Notes under the pieces: generated by a model
What the model saw: only the letters and a program-made list of their open reading frames with translations
What the model was told of the DNA's origin: nothing
Database searches by the model: none
Source of the DNA: an uncultured Zetaproteobacteria bacterium
GTDB taxonomy: Bacteria; Pseudomonadota; Zetaproteobacteria; Mariprofundales; Mariprofundaceae
Assembly: GCA_947311495.1 (NCBI GenBank)
Contig: CAMZLG010000076.1
Span: 1-42,075 of the forward strand
DNA: 42,075 bases
Direction of reading: 5' to 3'
Program-made: the position numbers and the translations under genes
Shown here: one piece after another, positions 35,304-42,075 of the stretch
Layout of the letters: each line of letters starts with the position of its first letter
How positions within the stretch are numbered: the stretch's first letter is position 1

Positions 35304-36782
35304 ATGTCATTACAAGAAATCTATCTATTATGGTCAGAAAATGCAGCCATATCAGCCACAATTTGGCTTGTATTGCTCATGACTTTAACCTATCTCGCAA
35401 GAGAACCTATGCACAGTATGATTCACGCCGTCACATCCCTGATGAAAAGCGCATTTACCCAAGCAGCAAGTGCATTATCGGATGTGGAGCAGCGCCTCGC
35501 GCAACGCAACACAGAGGTACTTATTGCTGAAGGCAGAGAAGCCTCAGAACATGAAATTGAGCGTGAATTTGAGCGCATCAATAACATTGTTGCCAAAGAT
35601 TTGGCTGAATACCCTACCCTGCATCGTAAAGTCAATGATGTGATTACCAAGCTGGATGAAGATTATAAATCCAGTGCGGACGTGCCACCTGAAGCACCTG
35701 GTTGGGCAAAAGCTGTGGATGCGGTGGCTAAAATTACCACATCTAAAAATGACCCTATGGTGGGTGATATTCTTGAAAGTATTCATGGCTCTATGGAGAA
35801 AAATCATGAGAAAACATTGGAATCTTACCGTTTAGTCAGCAAAGAGCGTCACATGTTGCTTAAAAACATGCGCCCCGCTTGGCACGGCATGAATAAAGAC
35901 CTCAAACAGGTTGACCAAGATGTGAATGCACTTTTAGAACGTGCGCAAGTGGTTGACCGTCAAATGGAACATTATGAGGAAATCATTCGTGAAACCGATA
36001 CCGCGAAGAAAACATTGTCATCATCCTCATTGACGCAATTTTTCGTGGCTGGTTTTGTGCTTGCCATCGCCATTGGTGGCGCCATGATAAACTTCAACTT
36101 GATTGCTCGCCCCATGCAAGAAATGGTGGGCGGTAGCAGCAACATGATGGGGTTTAAGGTGGCAAACATTGCTGCACTGGTCATCATTCTTGTGGAAGTT
36201 GCCATGGGTTTATTCCTCATGGAAAGCTTGCGGATTACGCGGCTATTCCCCGTGATTGGTGCAATGAAAGACAGTATGCGTATCAAAATGGTGTTTATCA
36301 CTTTTGGTATTCTTTTCATGCTTGCCAGTGTGGAAGCAGGTTTGGCATATATGCGTGAAATCTTGGCGCAAGATGATGCGGCTCTTCGCGCTTCATTGCT
36401 TAATGGTAGTGATGCCATGAATGCAGCTTCAGCTGTATCCGACCGCTGGATTACCACAGCCGCACAAATGGGCATGGGTTTTATTCTTCCCTTTGCTCTG
36501 GTGTTTGTAGCGATTCCACTTGAATCGTTTATTCATTCATCGCGCACAGTGCTGGGCATTGCTGCAGTGGCGTCGCTTCGCGCCGCTTCGTTTATGTTTA
36601 ACTTGCTGGCAAACAGCGCCCACTATGCAGGGCTAATGCTCACCAGCTTGTATGATTTACTTATCTTTATTCCGCTTTGGATTGAGTCCAAAATTAAAGG
36701 CACTGCACCCAAAGCACGCAAAAAAGATAAACATGGGTTTAACCCGCTTGATACACAAAGCATGAAGGAGGTTTCATCATGA
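35304..36782 (+). CDS. polytopic membrane protein with long coiled-coil domain, function unknown
   Basis: A 492-residue protein that I do not recognise. One N-terminal helix (about 14-32) is followed by a charged, helical, probably coiled-coil region (35-240) containing heptad-like runs such as LKQVDQDVNALLERAQVVDRQMEHY. Then come about five or six membrane helices: 244-266, 284-309, 327-350, 387-408, 414-435 and 441-461. The basic tail (462-492) is probably cytoplasmic. AAAGGAGG precedes the ATG at 35304. It overlaps the VWA lipoprotein gene by four bases, so the two probably form a complex at the inner membrane. Confidence 0.8.
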   Translation: MSLQEIYLLWSENAAISATIWLVLLMTLTYLAREPMHSMIHAVTSLMKSAFTQAASALSDVEQRLAQRNTEVLIAEGREASEHEIEREFERINNIVAKDLAEYPTLHRKVNDVITKLDEDYKSSADVPPEAPGWAKAVDAVAKITTSKNDPMVGDILESIHGSMEKNHEKTLESYRLVSKERHMLLKNMRPAWHGMNKDLKQVDQDVNALLERAQVVDRQMEHYEEIIRETDTAKKTLSSSSLTQFFVAGFVLAIAIGGAMINFNLIARPMQEMVGGSSNMMGFKVANIAALVIILVEVAMGLFLMESLRITRLFPVIGAMKDSMRIKMVFITFGILFMLASVEAGLAYMREILAQDDAALRASLLNGSDAMNAASAVSDRWITTAAQMGMGFILPFALVFVAIPLESFIHSSRTVLGIAAVASLRAASFMFNLLANSAHYAGLMLTSLYDLLIFIPLWIESKIKGTAPKARKKDKHGFNPLDTQSMKEVSS

Positions 36783-37423
36783 AATATATTGCATTGATAC
36801 TTACAACACTATTGTTTGGCTGTGATAGCGGCAAAGAACTGCCTACAACCAAAGGTGTGTATATGTTGCTCGACACATCAGGCACCTACACCCAAGAGTT
36901 GGTCAAAGCACAACATTTGATTAACTTTACACTTGCGAAACTCAACCCTGGCGACACCTTTGCTGTGGCGCGGGTAGACACAGCAAGTTTTAGTGAAAAA
37001 GATATTGTGGCTAAGGTGACATTTGATGATCGCCCTAGCATTGCCAACCGTCAAAAGCGTCAGTTTCGTGAGAAAATTGATGCGTTTGTGAAGGGAGTTA
37101 AGTCCAGTGGTTACACCGACATCACAGGTGGCATTTTACAAGCTGTGGAATATCTCAATGAAGCAGGTGTTGGCAAAAAAACCGTGCTTATTTTCTCTGA
37201 TTTAAAAGAAGAGCTTAAGGAAGGTTATAACCGCGACATTCCATTGCAATTGGATGGTTTTAATGTGGTGGCATTGAATGTGACCAAGCTTCGTAGCGAC
37301 AATATCGACCCACGTGAGTACATGGATAGATTACAAGCATGGGAAGAACGCGTGAACGCAGGCGAAGGTACTTGGCGCGTAGTTAATGATATGGAACGCC
37401 TAGAGTCCATTATTCTTGATTAA
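36779..37423 (+). CDS. lipoprotein with von Willebrand factor A-like domain
   Basis: A 214-residue protein with a type II signal peptide and lipobox LLFGC (Cys15), the next residue being Asp, which would favour inner-membrane retention by the E. coli +2 rule. The mature part is a VWA domain. The MIDAS motif is DTSGT (Asp32, Ser34, Thr36), a DxSxT variant. The second and third metal residues are in TDITGG (Thr116 or Thr113) and FSDLKE (Asp141). It overlaps the membrane protein gene (ATGA). VWA domains mediate metal-dependent protein contacts, and this one probably binds its neighbour or a shared partner. Confidence 0.82.
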   Translation: MKYIALILTTLLFGCDSGKELPTTKGVYMLLDTSGTYTQELVKAQHLINFTLAKLNPGDTFAVARVDTASFSEKDIVAKVTFDDRPSIANRQKRQFREKIDAFVKGVKSSGYTDITGGILQAVEYLNEAGVGKKTVLIFSDLKEELKEGYNRDIPLQLDGFNVVALNVTKLRSDNIDPREYMDRLQAWEERVNAGEGTWRVVNDMERLESIILD

Positions 37424-37453
37424 GCGTTTGTAAGATATTTCGCTAGCCTTAGA

Positions 37454-37487
37454 AGAGCCTGTTTGTTTTGCATTCAGGCTCTCTTTT
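37454..37487 (+). terminator. Rho-independent terminator of the membrane/VWA operon
   Basis: AGAGCCTG (37454-37461) pairs with CAGGCTCT (37475-37482), followed by TTTTG. It lies 31 bases after the VWA gene stop. Confidence 0.85.
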
Positions 37488-37580
37488 GTCTTGATTTCAT
37501 AAATCATGCTTGGCTAAATGCAGTTTCATCGTATAGTTCGTCCATATTATATATTCTTATTCACTGAAGAGGTTAAAATC

Positions 37581-37925
37581 ATGGCTTTTGTTGTTACCCA
37601 ACTTTGTAAAGATTGCGTTGATACTGCTTGCGTTGCGGTATGTCCTGTGGATTGTTTTTATCAGCCTAAAGATGCTTCTGATGAAACACCAAACATGCTT
37701 TATATCTCACCTGAAGAGTGCATTGACTGCGCGGTTTGTGAGCCTGAATGCCCTTGGGAAGCGATTTATCCTGAAGAAGATGTGCCTGATGTATTTGAAT
37801 CAGACATCGAACTTAATGACCTTTGCGACACCGACCGTGATGCCTTTGAATTGGCTGAAGTTAACGAGAAAACACCGCCTTCTGCCGAAGAAGTGTCTGC
37901 CAACAAAGCCAAATTTGGTCTTTGA
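37581..37925 (+). CDS. fdxA: seven-iron ferredoxin FdxA
   Basis: A 114-residue [3Fe-4S][4Fe-4S] ferredoxin. The [3Fe-4S] ligands are Cys9, Cys17 and Cys57. The [4Fe-4S] ligands are Cys21, Cys47, Cys50 and Cys53, with Pro after Cys21 and Cys57. Extra Cys12 and Cys25 are also as in Azotobacter FdI relatives. The C-terminal acidic extension (about 65-110) is typical of this type. GAGG lies 11 bases before the ATG at 37581. It is monocistronic between two terminators. Its redox partner is unknown. Confidence 0.94.
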   Translation: MAFVVTQLCKDCVDTACVAVCPVDCFYQPKDASDETPNMLYISPEECIDCAVCEPECPWEAIYPEEDVPDVFESDIELNDLCDTDRDAFELAEVNEKTPPSAEEVSANKAKFGL

Positions 37926-37944
37926 TATTCTAAACCATTGTATC

Positions 37945-37970
37945 AAAGGGAGCTTTTTGCTCCCTTTTTT
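37945..37970 (+). terminator. Rho-independent terminator of fdxA
   Basis: AAAGGGAGC (37945-37953) pairs with GCTCCCTTT (37959-37967) around TTTTT and ends in a T-run. It also lies just before the rlmN start. Confidence 0.9.
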
Positions 37971-37984
37971 GTTTGTATAGGCTG

Positions 37985-39061
37985 ATGAAAACAACCAAAA
38001 CACCGCTGCTTGGGCTTAACTACGATGAGCTTATCAACATCTGCGAACAGGTGGATGTCTCCCCTATCCATGCCAAAAAAATCATGGGCAAAGTGTTTCG
38101 CTATGGTGAGTTTGACCTTGAAAACATACCCGACTTTCCAAAGAAACTATTAAGCTGGCTTCAAGATAACACTGAAATCACCTTGCCAGACATCATTGCC
38201 AACCAACAAGCCGAAGATGGTACACAAAAGCTGCTTATGCGTATGAGCGATGCCAAAGATGTGGAATCCGTGTTGATTCCTGCTGATGGGCGTTTAACCC
38301 AGTGCATTTCTTCGCAAGTCGGTTGCGCTATTGGTTGCGAGTTTTGCCTTACCGCCACTGCAGGGTTAACCCGCAACTTAACCACGGCTGAAATGATGCA
38401 GGAAGTGATGATAACTAAACAGGTCTTGGGTGAGTTTCCGCGTAATATCGTGATGATGGGTATGGGTGAACCCCTGCATAATTATGAGCATGTTGCCAAG
38501 TTTGTACGCATGGTAACACACGAACAAGGCATGGCGCTTAGCCCAAGGCGGGTCACGATTTCTACGGCAGGTCTTGTGCCTGCGATTTATCGTTTACTTG
38601 AAGATGATTTACCTTGTTCTTTGGCAGTATCGCTGAATGCCACAACCAATGATGTGCGCAATCAAATCATGCCGATTAACCAGAAGTATCCGCTTGAAGA
38701 CTTGCTCGCCGTGATGCAGAAGTATGTGGCTGCGCGCAATAAAAAACGCATACTGATTGAATATGTTTTGCTAGCTGGCATCAATGATTCTATGGATGAT
38801 GCCAAACGCTTACGAGATATTGCCAAAGGTTTGGGAAGCACGGTCAACATCCTGCCTTTCAACCTATTTGAAGGCAGTAGGTTTGACCGACCAAGCGATG
38901 AAGTGGTTGATATGTTTCGCAATTTTCTTAATGATGCAGGTGTGGTTGCTGTGGTTCGCATTTCCAAAGGTCGTGATATATCTGCAGCATGTGGTCAGCT
39001 TAAAACCGAGGTCAACCAACGGGCAGCAACATTGCGCAAACAAAGGAGTCTCACCTTATGA
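37985..39061 (+). CDS. rlmN: 23S rRNA/tRNA adenine-C2 methyltransferase RlmN
   Basis: Radical-SAM enzyme methylating A2503 of 23S rRNA and A37 of some tRNAs. The 358 residues have the CxxxCxxC cluster CAIGCEFC (Cys114, Cys118, Cys121), the MGMGEPLHNYEHV motif, a SLAVSLNATT strand and the methyl-carrying cysteine in SAACGQL (Cys336). ATG at 37985 is chosen. A TTG four codons earlier is possible. The stop overlaps the heptose kinase by four bases. The gene follows the fdxA terminator closely, so the promoter is either inside it or it depends on read-through. Confidence 0.95.
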   Translation: MKTTKTPLLGLNYDELINICEQVDVSPIHAKKIMGKVFRYGEFDLENIPDFPKKLLSWLQDNTEITLPDIIANQQAEDGTQKLLMRMSDAKDVESVLIPADGRLTQCISSQVGCAIGCEFCLTATAGLTRNLTTAEMMQEVMITKQVLGEFPRNIVMMGMGEPLHNYEHVAKFVRMVTHEQGMALSPRRVTISTAGLVPAIYRLLEDDLPCSLAVSLNATTNDVRNQIMPINQKYPLEDLLAVMQKYVAARNKKRILIEYVLLAGINDSMDDAKRLRDIAKGLGSTVNILPFNLFEGSRFDRPSDEVVDMFRNFLNDAGVVAVVRISKGRDISAACGQLKTEVNQRAATLRKQRSLTL

Positions 39062-39975
39062 TTTTAGTCATTGGCGATATTATTGTAGATGAATTTATTT
39101 GGGGTGATGTAAGCCGTATTTCCCCAGAAGCACCTGTACCGGTGGTCAATGTGCAAAAGGTTGACCGCCGTTTGGGTGGTTCTGCCAATGTGATTCGCAA
39201 TCTTCATGCTTTAAACACCAAGTCCGCCATGTTCGGCGTGGTCGGTGATGATGAGCCAGGGCAATGGGTGCATAACCGTTTGGGTGAGCTTGATTCTGAT
39301 GATGTGGGTGTGTTTACCAAAAAAAATGAGCGCCCTACTGCGATTAAAACCCGTGTGGTGGCGCAACATCAACAAATCGTGCGCTATGACCATGAGTGGG
39401 CAAGCCCCATTCACCCCGATACACAAAACAAGATACTGGAACAAATTCTAAGCAAGCTAGACCAAGCTGATGCTGTAATTTTATCCGATTATGCTAAAGG
39501 TGTGCTCACCCCTGAACTATTGGAGAAACTTATCCCCAAACTTAAAGGTAAGATTGTAGGTGTTGACCCTAAACCTGCCAACAACGCATCTTATCATGGG
39601 GCAACCTTTATCACGCCCAACCTTTTGGAAGCCTCACAAATGGCAAATATGGACAATATCAACGAAGATGGGCATGTGGAAATGATTGCCAAACATTTGT
39701 GCGAAACTTTGAACTTAAAATATATCCTTGTGACCCGCTCTGAGCGTGGCATGACTTTGTTTGATGGTAAACAATGTCATCATATCCCGACAGCTGCGCG
39801 TGATGTTTTTGATGTGACAGGTGCAGGTGATACCGTGATTGCAGCATTCACGGCATGTCTCGCCCAAGGTAGCTCACCACTTGACGCTGCAAAAACTGCC
39901 AACCAAGCCGCGGGTGTGGTGGTCGGCAAGGTCGGCACGGCAACCGCAACATGGCAAGAAATCGAGAATCATTGA
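39058..39975 (+). CDS. hldA: D-glycero-beta-D-manno-heptose-7-phosphate kinase
   Basis: PfkB-family kinase that makes heptose-1,7-bisphosphate for LPS core. The 305 residues have the HldE N-terminal-domain features VIGDIIVDEFIWGDVSRISPEAPVPV, LGGSANVIRNLHALN, ILSDYAKGVL and DVTGAGDT with catalytic Asp258. The adenylyltransferase domain of fused HldE is absent, so this is the separate HldA form and a HldC partner should exist elsewhere. It overlaps rlmN by four bases and kdsB by one. Confidence 0.92.
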   Translation: MILVIGDIIVDEFIWGDVSRISPEAPVPVVNVQKVDRRLGGSANVIRNLHALNTKSAMFGVVGDDEPGQWVHNRLGELDSDDVGVFTKKNERPTAIKTRVVAQHQQIVRYDHEWASPIHPDTQNKILEQILSKLDQADAVILSDYAKGVLTPELLEKLIPKLKGKIVGVDPKPANNASYHGATFITPNLLEASQMANMDNINEDGHVEMIAKHLCETLNLKYILVTRSERGMTLFDGKQCHHIPTAARDVFDVTGAGDTVIAAFTACLAQGSSPLDAAKTANQAAGVVVGKVGTATATWQEIENH

Positions 39976-40754
39976 TGCCTTCTGCGCAGACAAATAGCAA
40001 ACTAAGCTGTGCCATCGGCATCCCTGCTCGCTTTGAATCCACACGTTTCCCGGGTAAACCTTTAGCCCTGCTTGCTGGCAAACCTATGATTGTACATGTG
40101 ATTCAGCGCGCACTTGAAGCTGATTTGGGGCAAGTCATTGTCGCTACCGACCATCAAGGTATTGCAGATGTTGCCAAGGATGCAGGCGCAAGCATTGCCA
40201 TGACCAGAAGCGACCATCAAAGCGGCACAGCAAGGCTTGCTGAAGCCATGTTGGATATTGATGTGGATGTAGTGATTAATGTGCAAGGTGATGAGCCATT
40301 AATTGACCCACAAGCTATTCGTGATGTGGTGCAACCCTTTGAACATCAAGTTGAACTGCAAATGGCAACCCTTGCCCACCCCATTCGCCAAGCTGCTGAT
40401 TTTGATGACCCCAATGTGGTGAAAGTGGTATGTAATGCGTTAGGTCATGCCATGTATTTCAGCCGCGCAAGTATTCCTTATCCGCGCAACCAAGACGCGC
40501 TAACTCAAGCTGATACTTTGCAGCATGTAGGTTTGTATGCCTATCGCAAAGACTTCTTGCTCAAGTATGATTCCCTCCCGCCCTGCCAAGCTGAACATAT
40601 CGAACAGTTGGAACAATTAAGAGTATTGCACCACGGTTACCCCATCGCAGTTACCGTTGGCGATTACCATTGTTTGGGCGTGGATACACCTGAAGATATG
40701 CAACGCGCTGAACAACTTATCTCTACTGGTGGAACTGAAATTTTCCATGTTTAA
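39975..40754 (+). CDS. kdsB: CMP-Kdo synthetase KdsB
   Basis: Activates Kdo as CMP-Kdo for LPS assembly. The 259 residues show the nucleotide-binding IGIPARFESTRFPGKPL near residues 14-30, the VINVQGDEPLI motif, YFSRASIPYPR, the HVGLYAYRKDFL segment and the end GVDTPEDMQRAE. ATG at 39975 overlaps the hldA stop (TGATG). A start 24 bases upstream would add eight non-conserved residues. With kdsA, hldA and the LptF/G gene it makes this window rich in LPS functions. Confidence 0.96.
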   Translation: MPSAQTNSKLSCAIGIPARFESTRFPGKPLALLAGKPMIVHVIQRALEADLGQVIVATDHQGIADVAKDAGASIAMTRSDHQSGTARLAEAMLDIDVDVVINVQGDEPLIDPQAIRDVVQPFEHQVELQMATLAHPIRQAADFDDPNVVKVVCNALGHAMYFSRASIPYPRNQDALTQADTLQHVGLYAYRKDFLLKYDSLPPCQAEHIEQLEQLRVLHHGYPIAVTVGDYHCLGVDTPEDMQRAEQLISTGGTEIFHV

Positions 40755-40798
40755 CGCTCAAGATTGCCGATAGGTTTTATCCAATCTATGATAGCCCC

Positions 40799-42075
40799 AT
40801 GAGCGATAAAAAAGATGAACGCGATATAGACGAAATCTTAGCCAGCATTGATGCGATGTTGGCTGAAAAAGATGATGACGCTGATTCACCCAGCAAGCGT
40901 AGAGAAACCGTTGAAAAAGCAGCCCAAAGCTCCGAAGATGTCCTGGGTTTATCATCCTCTGCCGAAGAAGCGCAAACCTCAGCCAAGTTGCAACCGTTTG
41001 AACCCTTGGATGACATCTCTGATACATCCGATAAACCTGCTGCAGATTCAATTGATGACGTTGTAGATGAAAGCGGTGAGACGGAAGCTATAGAAACTAA
41101 AGAAGTGACCGATGAAACTTCGCCACGGCAGCGCATTGTGCTCACAGAAGAATATTTAGAACCCAGCGCCCAAGAATCCTTACCCTTATGGGCGGCACAA
41201 ACACAATCCATCCAAGATGAACCGATGGATGAAACCGATGTTAATCAAAAACCTACTACGAGCGGAAGTGACTTGGAGCAATCCCAAACCACTAAAGCTA
41301 AATGTGAAGATGAAGTAACACATCACGAAAAAAGTATCGTAAAGGAAGTTGAAAGCACTTCAGAGGTCACTAATATTGATGATATTTTAGGTAACTTGGA
41401 TGGCTTTGATATTCCTGACTTGGGTGTGCTCAATGAAACAGCCGAAGAGAAACTTGAAGAAGTCCATGCTGCTGAAATAAATCAAGATAAAAACAATGTA
41501 GAAAACCATACTGATACACCCGCCACTAAAGCTGAAAGTAAGCACAAAGATGAAAATACAAATAATGAATTTGATGCGGTGTTTGATGCTATTGCCAATG
41601 ATGACACCATCACCTTCGACATTAGCGATGCCATGAGCGAAGACACGGTTTATGATATTGAAGTGTTGGACAAAGAGCTGGTTGAAGCCTTTGTGCAAGA
41701 CGTTGTACATGAACATGATACCGATGATATTGACGAAATTGCTGAAACCAAGGCTGATGATGAATCAGACTTAAATGACATGGATATTGAAACCTCCACG
41801 AACGAAGAAGTAAATGAAGATACTAATGATGAAGCAGATGATTCCAGTGAACAAACCCTTGAAGCTGACGCTTTAAACAGTGAAAGCATCGATGAGGTCG
41901 TTGATGATATTGATGAAAGTGAAATCATTGATGATGCCAAAGATGAGACAGAACCGTTGGCTGAACATATCCAAACCTCAGTGCAAGAAGCAGTTGAACA
42001 AGATGACACCATCACCCTCAACCCCGATGAATTAGACCCCATCATTGAAGCCATCAGCGATGATGTGCGCATCAA
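40799..42075 (+). CDS. long acidic disordered protein with PopZ-like N-terminal helix (partial)
   Basis: The frame is open from ATG at 40799 to the window edge: 425 codons with no stop. The protein is dominated by Asp, Glu, Thr, Ser and Ala and should be mostly disordered. Residues 9-22 (DIDEILASIDAMLA) resemble the client-binding N-terminal helix of PopZ, whose family begins with an acidic EEILASI-type helix before an acidic linker. A related copy, IDDILGNLD, starts at residue 193, and DDTIT repeats at 268 and 402. No membrane segment is seen. It begins 44 bases after kdsB without a clear ribosome-binding site. The C-terminal domain is cut off, so the family is unproven. Confidence 0.75.
   Translation, partial: MSDKKDERDIDEILASIDAMLAEKDDDADSPSKRRETVEKAAQSSEDVLGLSSSAEEAQTSAKLQPFEPLDDISDTSDKPAADSIDDVVDESGETEAIETKEVTDETSPRQRIVLTEEYLEPSAQESLPLWAAQTQSIQDEPMDETDVNQKPTTSGSDLEQSQTTKAKCEDEVTHHEKSIVKEVESTSEVTNIDDILGNLDGFDIPDLGVLNETAEEKLEEVHAAEINQDKNNVENHTDTPATKAESKHKDENTNNEFDAVFDAIANDDTITFDISDAMSEDTVYDIEVLDKELVEAFVQDVVHEHDTDDIDEIAETKADDESDLNDMDIETSTNEEVNEDTNDEADDSSEQTLEADALNSESIDEVVDDIDESEIIDDAKDETEPLAEHIQTSVQEAVEQDDTITLNPDELDPIIEAISDDVRI

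Noticed and set aside
40786-42075. Serine-rich reverse-strand frames at 40786-41211 and 41650-42075
   Set aside because: They are the antisense of a GAT/GAA-rich plus-strand gene, which automatically yields Ser/Phe/Ile-rich frames. The plus-strand frame is longer and unbroken.

Overview
The window is chromosomal DNA from a Gram-negative proteobacterium. Kdo genes (kdsA, kdsB), a heptose kinase, an LptF/LptG permease, periplasmic c-type cytochromes and a Bam/Lpt-type envelope gene set all imply an LPS outer membrane. Lineage cannot be fixed by eye. The mix of gammaproteobacteria-like core genes with many small family-level hypotheticals would fit Zetaproteobacteria or a neighbouring group, but this is inference only. 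Genes are densely packed, with many 1-8 bp overlaps of ATGA or TAATG type.

Layout. 1-1471: tail of an unidentified gene, tsaE, an ArsC/Spx-like protein and an alpha/beta hydrolase. 1614-5257: succinate dehydrogenase operon sdhCDAB plus a DUF493 gene. 5382-9714: a cytosolic DsbA-fold protein, then leftward genes for an OlsF-like bifunctional acyltransferase, DNA polymerase IV and two small hypotheticals following truC. 9727-14058: small housekeeping genes (TruC, VF530, RluE, YjbR, DUF1499, CutA, YjdM) and an AT-rich orphan nuclease-like gene. 14257-16304: divergent di-haem cytochrome c peroxidase and OxyR. 16360-21968: purT, ldhA, a bicupin, mutL and a DUF4389 protein with a histone-H1-like tail. 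21977-24443: DTW protein, an AT-rich VOC-EVE-MarR island and an HCCA-isomerase-like protein. 24650-34445: a long leftward run, pyrG-kdsA-eno-ftsB-gltX-cysS, then lptF/G and prfC. 34632-35008: tRNA Gly-Cys-Leu, in the order of E. coli glyW-cysT-leuZ. 35304-37423: two-gene operon of a polytopic coiled-coil membrane protein and a von Willebrand A lipoprotein. 37581-40754: seven-iron ferredoxin, rlmN, heptose kinase and kdsB. From 40799 to the window edge runs one uninterrupted, very acidic reading frame whose first helix resembles the client-binding helix of the polar organiser PopZ.

Two families of non-coding palindromic elements are present. One is a set of five copies built from short hairpins with CGTCAT ends, and the other is a single element of about 111 bp next to the peroxidase gene. 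The strongest candidates for something undescribed are the acidic PopZ-like protein, the membrane-protein/VWA-lipoprotein pair and the small degenerate P-loop gene behind truC.
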